From Aegilops tauschii subsp. strangulata (lineage: Eukaryota > Streptophyta > Magnoliopsida > Poales > Poaceae): a stretch of DNA of 64,000 nucleotides. The notes under the pieces were generated by a model. The model did no database searches and was not told the origin of the DNA. It saw only the letters and a program-made list of their open reading frames with translations. The stretch's first letter is position 1. Each line of letters begins with the position of its first letter. Positions 1 to 9,673 of the stretch are shown here, one piece after another. The position numbers and the translations under genes are program-made. Location of the stretch: the NCBI RefSeq assembly GCF_002575655.3, contig NC_053035.3, positions 374,705,792 through 374,769,791 of the forward strand, given 5' to 3'.

Positions 1-733
1 ATGTGACATGATATGGCCATCATCATCTTGTGCTTTTGATCTCCATCTCCAAAGTACCGTCATGATCTTCACCGTCACCGGCATGACACCATGATCTCCA
101 TCATCTTGATCTCTATCAACGTGTCGTCACATGGTTGTCTCACCAACTATTGCTTTTGCAACTATTGCTATCGCATAGCGATAAAGTAAAGCAATTATAT
201 GGTGCTTGCATCTTATGCAATAAAGAGACAACCATAAGGGTACCGCCAGTTGCCGATAACTTTAACAAAACATGATCATCTCATACAATAATTTATATCT
301 CATCATGTCTTGACCATATCACATCACAACATGCCCTGCAAAAACAAGTTAGACGTCCTCTACTTTGTTGTTGCAAATTTTACGTGGCTGCTACGGGCTG
401 AGCAAGAACCGTTCTTACCTATGCATCAAAACCACAACGATTTTTTGTCAAGTATGTGCTGTTTTAACCTTCAACAAGGACCGGGCGTAGCCACACTCGA
501 TTCAACTAAAGTTGGAGAAACTGACACCCGCTAGCCACCTGTGTGCGAAGCACGTCGGTAGAACCAGCCTCGCGTAAGCGTACGCGTAATGTCGGTCCGG
601 GCCGCTTCATCCAACAATACCGCCGAATCAAAGTATGACATGCTGGTAAGCAGTATGGCTATTATCGCCCACAACTCACTTGTGTATTACTCGTGCATAT
701 AACATCTACGCAAAAACCTGGCTCTGATACCAC
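1..733 (-). mobile_element. Angela #1 (Copia) internal 5' leader, truncated by window edge
   Basis: This is the reverse complement of the untranslated leader of the second Angela element (compare 21461-22160 on the plus strand). Shared blocks include the simple-sequence stretch rich in catgatc near 1-120 and the GATGAAGCGGCCCGG-type block near 600. The minus-strand primer-binding site lies at 717-732, directly next to the LTR edge at 734. The element therefore reads leftward and its gag-pol and 3' LTR lie outside the window. No coding sequence is visible in this part, and the short open frames are chance. Confidence 0.9.
717..732 (-). promoter_or_regulatory. Primer-binding site, Angela #1
   Basis: On the minus strand this reads TGGTATCAGAGCCAGG, one base inside the LTR terminus. 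It is the initiator-methionine tRNA primer site known from BARE-1/WIS/Angela Copia elements. The plus-strand Angela element has the same site at 21462-21477. Confidence 0.93.
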
Positions 734-1160
734 TGTTGGGGAACGTAGTAATTTCAAAAAAAATCCTACACACACGCAAGATCATGGTGATGCATAGCAA
801 CGAGAGGGGAGAGTGTTGTCCACGTACCCTCGTAGACTGTAAGCGAAAGCGTTATGACAACACGGTTGATGTAGTCGTACGTCTTCACGATCGACCGATC
901 CTAGTACCAAAAGTACGGCACCTCCGCGATCTGCACACGTTCGGCTCGGTGACGTCCCACAAACTCACGATCCAACAGAGTGTCGAGGGAGAGCTTCGTC
1001 AGCACGACGGCGTGATGACGATGATGATGAAGCTATCGGTGCAGGGCTTCGCCTAAGCACTACGACGATATGACCGAGGTGGATTATGGTGGAGGGGGGC
1101 ACCGCACATGGCTAAGAGATCAATGATCAGCTTGTGTGTCTATGGGGTGCCCCCTCCCTC

Positions 1161-1170
1161 GTATATAAAG
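1161..1170 (-). promoter_or_regulatory. TATA box of Angela #1 LTR
   Basis: The minus strand reads CTTTATATAC between GC-rich blocks, at the equivalent place to 21025-21034 in the second Angela LTR. LTR promoters of this family carry a TATA box here. The Tat insertion at 1288 lies about 120 bp upstream of it in transcription direction, so distal U3 sequence is now about 14 kb away. Confidence 0.7.
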
Positions 1171-1465
1171 GAGTGGAGGAGGGGGAGGGCCGACCCTCTA
1201 CTATGGCGCGCCCTGGGGAGTCCTACTCCCACCGGGAGTAGGATTCCCCCCTTCCAAGTAGTAGGAGTAGGAGAGAAGGAAGGGGAATGTCGGAGTAAAT
1301 AGCCACGGGGCCTAACCGACTGCCCCTGGCTCTTCCAAAAATTATCAGGCCTTTGGGCCTTCAAGCATTTCAGGCATTGGGCCGCCTTCCCCGGCCGGCT
1401 ATTTCTGAAGCCGACTCCCAGAAGGCGACCCAGCCTTAGCAAATTCCCCCCCAAGATAACCACGG

Positions 1466-1586
1466 GATGGCCGACTCTAGGACGCCGACCATAGAGGATG
1501 CCGACTCCCCAGAGCCGGCCACGAAGAACGCCGACTCCCCGGAGTCGGCCACGAAGAGCGCCGACTCCAAGAAGCCGGCCAAGACC
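1466..1586 (+). repeat. ~30-bp tandem array in Tat LTR, 4 units
   Basis: Units at 1466-1496, 1497-1526, 1527-1556 and 1557-1586 share GCCGACTC near their start and a GCCGGCC-like core. The same array is in the 3' LTR (about 14260-14380). Copy 2 LTRs have only about two units (near 35686 and 45562), so the array changes in number between copies of the family. Confidence 0.85.
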
Positions 1587-2179
1587 GCAACCACCAAAAC
1601 TACACCCACATAACGGTGACAAGACGGGGTGTGGCCATAGTGCGGCCCACTACCCCCGAAGCCCGAGGCAGGCACAGCCACAGGACGCCGTACGGAACGG
1701 CCATCCGCCATCCGGCTCGGCACTGCAGGCACGCTGGCCTCAACGTCACCCCCGACAGACGCCAGTACGGCCCACGGGCGGCGGGCCCCTTCAGCCAGAG
1801 AGAGGCACGAAGGCGGCCCGGCCTCCCCCAGTCGGCCAAGGGCGTAGCCGGCCCCCTAGAAGCCGGCTACCCCCTCCCTCAAAGCATGTGCCACATTAAG
1901 GAGACAAGACGAGGTAAGGCTACAGTGAGAGCCCTCGAGGCGGCACACTGTAGCCACGCTTACCTCAACGAAGCCCTCGTCATCAGGGATGAGGCTAGAG
2001 TGAGCAGCTGCCGACAAGACCCTAGGCAGTGGGGCCGGCCTGTCGACCAAGAGGCCGGCAGCCGGCGGGACCCACCAGTCGGCGGGCCCCAACAGCCGGC
2101 GGAGAAGCCGGCGAGCGCAGACACTGACGACTGGGACCAGCGCCCAGCCGGATTACAATTGTACCCCCGGGGGGTAGGC

Positions 2180-2188
2180 CTATATAAA
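2180..2188 (+). promoter_or_regulatory. TATA box of Tat copy 1 5' LTR
   Basis: CTATATAAA stands in GC-rich sequence about 330 bp before the LTR end. It is conserved in the 5' LTR of copy 2 (36336-36344). In the copy 2 3' LTR it has changed to TATAAAAA. It is the likely sense-transcript core promoter. Confidence 0.75.
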
Positions 2189-2516
2189 CCCCCTGGGGCA
2201 CCCATGCAAAGGGTTGGCTTCTTAGCATTACACACACACCATAGAGAGAGTAGAAAGAGCTAGCCTTGTTCTTCTTCTCCCTTGGACCCAACAGCTCTAG
2301 GAGCATTTGTAGCTACTCTTTCTGATCTAGTGATCATGCGGAGACCCCGTAGAGCAGGACTAGGGGTGTTATCTCCTCGGAGAGCCCCGAACCTGGGTAA
2401 GATTCGCCGGCGTGCATGTCTTCGCCTCATCCCGTTTCCAGGTACCGGCGACGTCTTACTGGCACCCACTATGATAAGCCACCCGTTGGCATATGTCGCA
2501 CCTACCACCCGACATT

Positions 2517-2534
2517 TGGCGCCCACCGTGGGGC
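2517..2534 (+). promoter_or_regulatory. Primer-binding site, Tat copy 1
   Basis: TGGCGCCCACCGTGGGGC begins two bases after the LTR end. Copy 2 has the same site with one change (TGGTGCCC...). It ends in the TGG expected opposite a tRNA CCA end. I did not assign the tRNA. Confidence 0.8.
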
Positions 2535-4858
2535 CAGGTGCACCGTCGTCCGGAGACCTGTTCTGTACGGGAACCCTCTTCCTGCCCCGCGAGCGCAGCC
2601 AGCCTGCTGCGCCCGATGGCGTTTGCCTCGACGCGCTGCAAGGCGTTGACGACGCCTGCGCGGCGAGCTGCCTCGCCGATCTTCTCGGCGAGACTCGCAT
2701 CTCCGACGAGCCTGCGTCCGACGCAGGCACGGACTACCCCGAGAGCCGCCTCATTAGCCTCCTCGACCAGCTCCACGTCTCTAGCGAGCCTGCTATAGAT
2801 GTGGAGTCGGTCGGCTCCACCGACCCGATGCTCGTTGACTCCGACACGGCATCGCTCGACGCCTACCCCTCTGACGTGGTGGTCTTCGACGATCCTCTCC
2901 CTCGAGCTGACAGTGGTAGCAGCGCCGTCACCAAAGTGTTGGTCATCGGCCACGTCGACAACTCGGGCGAGAACGCCCACGACGTCCTGCAAGCGGCAAT
3001 GCACGACCTCTCCGTCCCCATCCCGGCCAACGCCGACGCCGAGACCCTGGAGGCACGTCGCCTCGCCCTCATCGCGGAGGGCCAGAAGATAGCCTCCATG
3101 AGACGCCTCACTGAGGCCCACCAGCGCGAAGTCGACCGTGCTGCCTTCGGTATGCCGCCGCCTAGCGGACCGAGCCGAGCCGGCTTCGTCCAGAAGCGCG
3201 GCGCGGCTATTACCAGCATGCTGGGGGCAGATCGCCCCGTCTACGCCACCCCGCTCGAGAATCTACGAGCCGCTCAGGCGGCCGCAGAGGAGCTCAATGG
3301 GCTGGGAGCCGATGAGCTCCCCTACATGACAAGATGGATCCAGCAGCTGATCGACGCGGCTGCAGAACGACACGAAGCCGGCGCCCGTGCTGATAGTCAT
3401 CCCCCGCGCCGGGAGCACGCCGCGACGTCCTGCTCGCCAACTTCGAGCGGCGCCCGCCAGAAGAAAGACAAGGAGCCGGCTGCCAGCCGCAGCCGGACTC
3501 GCATCACCATCGAGCGCGACGCGGAAGGCCGCCCTCGAGCGGTGGAACGCCAAGGAGATCTGCCTCCTCCCCCGCCTCGAAGAGAAAAACGTCTCACCCC
3601 GCCGCCCGTCACGCACCCGACTCATGGTGACCGACTAGGCCGCCGAGAAGGAGTCGGCGAGAACGACGCCCGCCACCGGATCGACCGCCTTGCTCGATCC
3701 CTGGCGTTAGAAGAAGAAGACGATGTCGGCCCGCCATGCTTTGGCCCCCGCATCCGCGACGAGCCCTTCCGCAAAGGGTTCTCGCTCCCCAGAGACACGC
3801 CCAAGTACAACGGCTCAGTGAAGCCGGAAGATTGGCTCATCGACTACTCCACTGCTGTCAGCATAGCCAACGGCAATCGGCGCGTAGCCGTGAAGTACGT
3901 CCCCCTCATGCTGCAAGGCACGGCGCGCACCTGGCTCAACAGCCTCAAGCCCTACAGCATCAACAGCTGGCTGGACTTCACGGATGTCTTCGTCTGCAAC
4001 TTCACCAGCACGTACAAGCGGCCTCCCAAGCCTCGCCAGCTCTCCCTCTGCGTCCAAGGACCCAACGAGTCGACCCGCGACTACCTCACGCGGTGGGCCG
4101 AGCTCCGCAACTCCTGCGAGGGGGTGCACGAGGTTCAGGCCATCGAGTACTTCACCGCCGGGTGCCGAGAGGGCACCCTCCGCAAGCACCGACTCCTCTG
4201 CGACGAGCCGGCTACTCTCGACGAACTGCTGATCATCGCGGACAAATACGCCACGGCCGACTCCTCAATGAATACCGAGCTTCGAGTGGACGCTTCTGGG
4301 AAGGTGATCACTCCGGCTCCCAAGACGCCGGCTGGCGACTCCAATCGGCGCCCCTACCAGAACGATCACAAGCGCAAGGCCCCCATGCCGACTTCCACCA
4401 GTCGGCAGGTGGCAACAGTTGAAGATGAGCAGCCCGAAGAGCGGCCCGCTCCCAAGAAGAAGGGTGCCAGGCCGGCTTGGCAGCCGGCTTTCTCCTACGA
4501 GCAGACTCTTGACGCCCCCTGCAAGTTCCACAGCGGCGCGAAGCCGTCCAACCACACGACCCGAAAATGCCACTGGCTCACACGCATCTCCAAGGGCGAA
4601 GGGTTGTTGCCGCCTCCGCCTCCCGGCCCGCCGCCTCCAGCCCCCCAGCAGCCGGCGGCTCGGCCGCAGTCGGAGCCATCCAAGATGAGTTCCCTGAAGA
4701 ACACGCCGCCTACGTCGTCTTCACCAGCCAAGCCGATGACAAGCGTAGTCGGCGCCGTCAGGATCAAGAGGTCAAAGCAGTCGCCTCTAGCGCTCCCGAG
4801 TTCATGCACTGGTCAGAGAAGCCAATCAGCTGGAGCCAAGCCGACCACCCAGAGGTGA
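2535..4858 (+). pseudogene. gag region of Tat copy 1
   Basis: A long open frame crosses this region and forms the Gag capsid precursor. The capsid core lies around 3800-4260: it starts with a KYNG..KPEDWL motif and continues through LMLQGTARTWLNSL and STRDYLTRWAELRN, typical of the plant Retrotrans_gag domain. A cysteine-histidine knuckle near 4518-4575 has C-x2-H-x7-H-x4-C spacing in place of CCHC. The open frame extends back into the LTR. The first in-frame ATG after the PBS is at 2828, while an ATG at 2618 is in another frame, so the true start is uncertain. A frame change near 4650-4690 separates gag from the protease frame. Confidence 0.85.
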
Positions 4859-5502
4859 TGCCATCCCCTGGCTCCTATGCACTGGTCTTGGATGTTACCC
4901 TCGCGACGGAGAGGCGAGCTGCCCGATTCTCCCGCGTCCTGATAGATGGCAGAAGCAGTATCAATATACTGTACCGCGATACCATGGAGAAGCTGAACAT
5001 CAAGGCGAAGCAGCTTATGCCAAGCCGAACCGTGTTCCATGGTATCGTCCCCGGCTTGTCTTGCTCTCCAATCGGCAAGATTAAGATGGATGTTCTCTTC
5101 GGAGATAAAGACCATTTTTGACGAGAAGCGATCTGGTTTGAAGTAGTGGATCTGGAGAGCCCCTACCATGCTTTGCTTGGCCGACCTGCTCTGGCCAAGT
5201 TCATGGCTGTGCCCCACTACGCCTACCTGAAGATGAAGATGCCGAGCTCGAAGGGGATCATCACGCAAGCCGGCGATTACAAGAAGTCCATCGAGTGCGC
5301 CATGGCCAGTAGCCGGCTGGCCGAGTCCCTCGTGGTGGCAGAAGAGAAGACGATGCTGGAGCGGGTCGTGGCCATGGCCGGCAAGCAGCCGGCCCTGTCC
5401 CCCAACCCCAAAGATTGTGATGCGCAGGGCTCTTCCAGCCTGCCAAAGAGACGAAGAAGATACCTCTGGACCCGGAGAACCCGGAGAGGTTTGCCGTCAT
5501 AG
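4690..5502 (+). pseudogene. Aspartic protease region of Tat copy 1
   Basis: This stretch encodes the retroviral-type aspartic protease. The active-site region reads RVLIDGRSSINILY at about 4937-4975, where family members usually have DGGSS or DTGSS, so a flap or active-site residue is altered here. Downstream PYHALLGRPALAKF (about 5160-5205) is the conserved second half. A TGA at 5119-5121 and a frameshift near 5430 interrupt it. Copy 2 lacks this region entirely, so no direct comparison is possible. Confidence 0.82.
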
Positions 5503-5523
5503 GGGCAAACTTGGACAGTAAAT

Positions 5524-7181
5524 AGGAAGGCGAGCTCGTCGACTTCCTCCGTGAGAATCGAGACATCTTCGCATGGTCCCCAAAGGATATGCCGAGTGTC
5601 CCGAAGGATTTCGCCGAGCACAAATTACATGTCCGAGCTGATGCGAAGCCAGTCAAGCAGCCCCTCCGCCGACTGTCAGAAGAGAAGCGAAGAATCGTGG
5701 GAGAAGAGATAGCCCGGCTCCTTGCCGCTGGCTTTATCATGGAAGTGTTTTTTCCAGAGTGGCTTGCCAACCCAGTTCTGGTACTGAAGAAGAATAACAA
5801 GTGGCGTATGTGTATAGACTACACCAGCCTGAACAAGGCCTGCCCCAAGGATCCATTTGCTCTGCCACGGATTGACCAAGTGATAGACTCCACAGCCGGA
5901 TGCGAGCTGTTGAGTTTTTTGGATGCCTACTCAGGGTACCATCAGATCAAGTTGGACCCAGCTGACCGCCTGAAGACTGCCTTCATCACACCATTTGGAG
6001 CTTTCTGCTACCTGACTATGACATTCGGCTTGAGGAATGCCGGTGCCACTTTTCAGCGTTGCATGCAGAAATGCCTCCTGAAACAACTCGGCAGAAATGC
6101 CCACGTCTACGTAGACGATATTGTGGTGAAGACAGAGAAGCGCGGCACCCTGCTGGAAGATCTCAAAGAAACATTCGCCAACTTGCGCCGATTCCAAATC
6201 AAGCTCAACCCCGAGAAGTGCGTGTTCGGAGTACCAGCCGGCCAGCTGCTAGGCTTCCTGGTCTCCGAACGCGGCATCGAGTGCAACCCCGTGAAGATCA
6301 AGGCCATCGAGAGGATGGAGATTCCCACCAAATTGCGAGATGTGCAGAAGTTCACCGGGTGTTTGGCCTCCCTGAATCGCTTTATCAGCCGACTAGGAGA
6401 GAAGGCTCTCCCCCTGTACCGACTCATGAAGAAGTCCACTCACTTCGAGTGGAATGACCAAGCCGACCAAGCCTTCCATGAGTTGAAGAAGATGCTGACC
6501 ACTCCGCCTGTCCTGGCAGCGCCGACTGAGAAGGAGCCTGTGCTCCTCTACATTGCCGCGACTAGCCGAGTAGTCATCACAGTTGTTGTGGTCCAGCGCC
6601 CGGAAGAAGGCCGAGCCCAGCTAGTCCAGAGGCCGGTGTACTACCTAAGCGAAGTGCTATCCAGCTCAAAGCAGAACTACCCGCACTACCAGAAGATGTG
6701 CTATGGGGTGTACTTCGCCGCCAAGAAGCTGAAGCCCTATTTCCAAGAGCATCCCATCACGGTCGTGTGCACCGCCCCGCTCGCCGAGATCATCGGCAGC
6801 CGGGATGCATCCGGCCGGGTGGCTAAATGGGCCATTGCACTGGCGCCGTACACGATCTTCTACCAACCCCGCATAGCCATCAAGTCCCAAGCACTGGCCG
6901 ACTTCCTCGTCGACTGGGCCGAGACCCAATACCTACCGCCGGCTCCCGACTCTACCCATTGGCGGATGCACTTTGACGGGTCCAAGATGCGCACCGGCTT
7001 GGGAGCCGGCATCGTCCTCACCTCTCCCAAAGGCGACAAGCTCAAGTACACGCTGCAGATCCACTTCGCCGCCTCCAACAACGTGGCCGAGTACGAGGCG
7101 CTCCTACATGGGCTCCGGCTAGCCAATGAGCTCGGCATACGCCGGATCCTGTGTTACGGCGACTCAGACTTGGTGGTCTAG
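5524..7181 (+). pseudogene. Reverse transcriptase, RNase H and start of second RNase H, Tat copy 1
   Basis: This reads as Gypsy RT: KWRMCIDYTSLNKACPKD, then FLDAYSGYHQI, and the catalytic YVDD box near 6110-6121. The connection and first RNase H follow (VQKFTGCLASLNRF, then SSSKQNYPHYQK). From about 6958 a second RNase H begins (MHFDGSKM..GAG, later NNVAEYEALLHGL and YGDSDLVV). This duplicated, archaeal-type RNase H is a known Tat-lineage mark. A TAG at 7179-7181 cuts it where copy 2 has CAG. A TAG at 5521-5523 and the upstream frameshift separate RT from protease. Confidence 0.92.
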
Positions 7182-8057
7182 CAGTCGTCTGGCGACTGGG
7201 ACGGCAAGGACGCGAACATGGCGAGCTATCGATTCCTCGTCCAGCAGATCAGCGGATACTTCGAAGGGTGCGAGTTCCTTCACGTGCCAAGGGCCGACAA
7301 CGACCAAGCAGACGCCCTAGCACGGATCGGCTCCACCCGACAAGCCATACCGACTGGCGTCTCCCTCCAGCGCCTCCTCAAGCCGTCCATCAAGCCGTCT
7401 CCAGAGTCGGACTCTATCTTCGTACCGCCTGCGCCAAATGCAGCCGGATCCGACTGGAGGAACCCCGCAGGCGGCACGAGGACTTCGACAACTGGCCCGG
7501 GGACTGCCGTAGTCGCACCCGGCCCGGGGACTTCAGAACCCTGCCCGGGGACTGCAGCAGTCGGCCCGGGGACTACAACGACACAAGAAGCGGTGGCCGA
7601 CTCCAACTCCTCGCCACCCAACCCACCCACCCGAGTCACGGTGGCTACGCTAATAGAAGAAGAAGTCACGGCTCCATCATGGGCCCAGCCCATCCTCAAG
7701 TTCCTAGTCAGCAGAGAGCTGCCGGCTGATGAGATCTCAGCAAGACTAGTGCAACGACGAGCCGGAGCATATGCAATAATCAACAGAGAGCTTGTGAAGC
7801 GCAGCGTCGCTGGAGTCTTCCAGCGTTGTGTCGAGCCAGAAAAAGGAGTGGCAATCCTCAAGGACATCCACCAAGGCGAATGCGGCCACCACGTAGCCTC
7901 AAGATCACTTGTGGCCAAGGCTTTCCGCCATGGTTTCTTTTGGCCGACTGCCTTGGAAAATGCCAAAGAGATAGTCAAGAGCTGCAGAGGATGCCAAGTC
8001 TTCAGTTCCAAGCAACACCTGCCGGCTTCTGCACTCAAGACCATTCCCCTAACCTGA
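7182..8057 (+). pseudogene. End of second RNase H, linker and integrase zinc domain, Tat copy 1
   Basis: The frame resumes after the 7179 stop, completing the second RNase H (FLVQQISGYFEGCEF, then NDQADALARIG near 7300-7330). A low-complexity Pro/Gly/Thr linker with repeated CCCGGGGACT blocks follows (about 7497-7590). Next comes the integrase HHCC zinc region (HQGECGHH..CRGCQVF, about 7870-8005). It ends at TGA 8055-8057, where copy 2 has TGG, a single G-to-A change. Confidence 0.88.
7497..7590 (+). repeat. Coding minisatellite in pol linker (GGCCCGGGGACT blocks)
   Basis: Four imperfect blocks containing CCCGGGGACT sit 24-33 bp apart. They encode a PGT-rich linker between the second RNase H and integrase. 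Copy 2 has the same array at about 38752-38838, with one block changed to CCAGGAGACT. Confidence 0.75.
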
Positions 8058-9005
8058 CCCTTTGCCGTCTGGGGACTGGACATGGTGGGCCCTTTCAAGA
8101 TAGCCCGCGGCGGCTTGACACATCTGCTTGTCGCCGTGGACAAGTTCACCAAGTGGATCGAAGCGAAGCCGATCAAAAAGCTTTATGGGCCGACCGCCGT
8201 AACATTCATCACTGACATCACTACTCGGTACGGCGTGCCGCACAGCATCATCACCGACAACGACACAAACTTTGCCAAAGGAGCACTGGCACGTTTCTGC
8301 GCGACGCAGGGCATCCGACTGGACTTAGCGTCCGTTGCCCACCCGCAGTCAAACGGCCAGGTCGAGCGAGCAAATGGACTCATCCTCTCCGGCATCAAGC
8401 CCCGACTGGTCGTACCACTGGAGCGATCAGCCGGCTGCTGGCTCGATGAGCTGCCGGCTGTCCTCTGGAGTCTGCGCACTACACCCAACAAGTCGACCGG
8501 CTTCACTCCGTTCTTCCTTGTATATGGTGCCGAGGCTGTCATCCCAACCGACATCGAGTTCGACTCGCCTCGGATCACCATGTACACGGAGGCGGAGGCC
8601 AAGGAAGCAAGAGAAGACGGCGTCGACCTACTGGAAGAAGGCCGGCTGTTAGCACTCAGTCGGTCCGCCATCTACCAGCAAGGGGTGCGCCGCTACCACA
8701 ACCGCAAGATTAAGCCAAGATCCTTCCAAGAGGGCGACCTTGTGCTTTGGCTGACCCAGCGAACAGCTGGCCAGCACAAGCTCTCGGCCCCTTGGGAAGG
8801 CCCCTTCGTCATCAGCAAAGCACTAGGCAACGACTCCTACTACTTGATCGACGCGCAAAAACCAAGAGCACGCAAGAGAGATGACTCCGGCAAGGAGTCG
8901 GAGCGACCATGGAACGCGAACGTCCTGAGAAGATTTACAGTTGAAAGCAGTATGTATCATGCTACCCTTTTGTATGAAGTACGAATCAACAGGCTCCCCG
9001 AATAG
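8058..9005 (+). pseudogene. Integrase catalytic core and C-terminus, Tat copy 1
   Basis: The D,D-35-E integrase core is visible. The first Asp is in WGLDMVGPF, the second in IITDNDTNF (usually DNGTNF, so the residue after Asp-Asn is altered) and Glu is in NGQVERAN. A GPFVI..G..YYLI-type C-terminal domain follows at about 8790-8860. The frame ends at 9003-9005. In copy 2 the protein ends slightly earlier (stop at 40201-40203). The family would insert cDNA in the nucleus, but this copy is separated from RT by stops. Confidence 0.9.
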
Positions 9006-9673
9006 TACTCGGGGACTTCCTTTATTTATCTATGAATGACGAGTGTCATATCCATGAATGTATTATTACATTTGATTTCTTGTCTAGCACCGGGTTGGAC
9101 TAGTCGGCCCGGGGACTGGCCGGCTTGAGCTATATTAAAAGTTCTACCTGAAGTCAGACAAGTAGTGTGTCGGCTCCCGAGTCTTCTCTTGTTGAAAGTC
9201 GCAGCTCGAAGAACCGACTGTCCGACTAGCAAGAGACAAGGCAGAAAGGATGCCCACACGAAAAACGGCTAAGGACCAACGAACTAATATAGCAAAAAGA
9301 CGGCCTCCAACCACGCTTGCCGGCTGTCAGAACAGCCGGCTGGCCGGCTTCCTAAACACTTAGCTCTAATCCAACAAAGCTAGAGTACTTGCCCTCCCAA
9401 TTGGCCAAGCACTTCTCCAGCAATAGATTGCAGAGCAACTGCCTCTCTGGGGAGGCGGCAACCAAGGGAGGGCGGCAAAGGAAACAGCAGAAGGATGAAA
9501 AGCAAAGAACAAGGAAAAGCCAAATGCATGCATAAGTTATATATACATATAAAGCCCCAACAGGCCGGCAATCGACATAGTTCGAATACACCCCAGTGGG
9601 TGGAATTGTGCAGACTTAACAGAATATTGTTCCAAAAGTGACAAGACAGGAAAACAAAAGATAGCAGACTAGA
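9006..9673. other. Convergent untranslated region between pol and antisense gene, Tat copy 1
   Basis: About 670 bp lie between the sense integrase stop and the antisense stop codon at 9674-9676, so the two genes face each other tail to tail. The sequence is conserved in copy 2 (40204-40932). I see no coding potential. Expected contents are the 3' end of the antisense transcript and sense-strand linker. Confidence 0.75.

Larger units (their letters stand above)
1288..2514 (+). repeat. 5' LTR of Tat copy 1
   Basis: This 1,227-bp LTR runs from TGTCGG to CCGACA. It contains a four-unit ~30-bp tandem array (1466-1586) and a TATA box (2180-2188). It is 39 bp longer than its 3' partner, mainly because the 3' LTR has lost 40 bp between two CCCCG repeats. 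Several open frames cross it on both strands (for example 1498-1899 and 1616-2263), but they come from GC-rich composition and are not genes. Confidence 0.95.

Noticed and set aside
1140..2306. Many overlapping Pro/Arg/Gly-rich open frames on both strands
   Set aside because: They fall inside the Tat LTR, recur in all four LTR copies with changing frames and come from GC-rich repeats.
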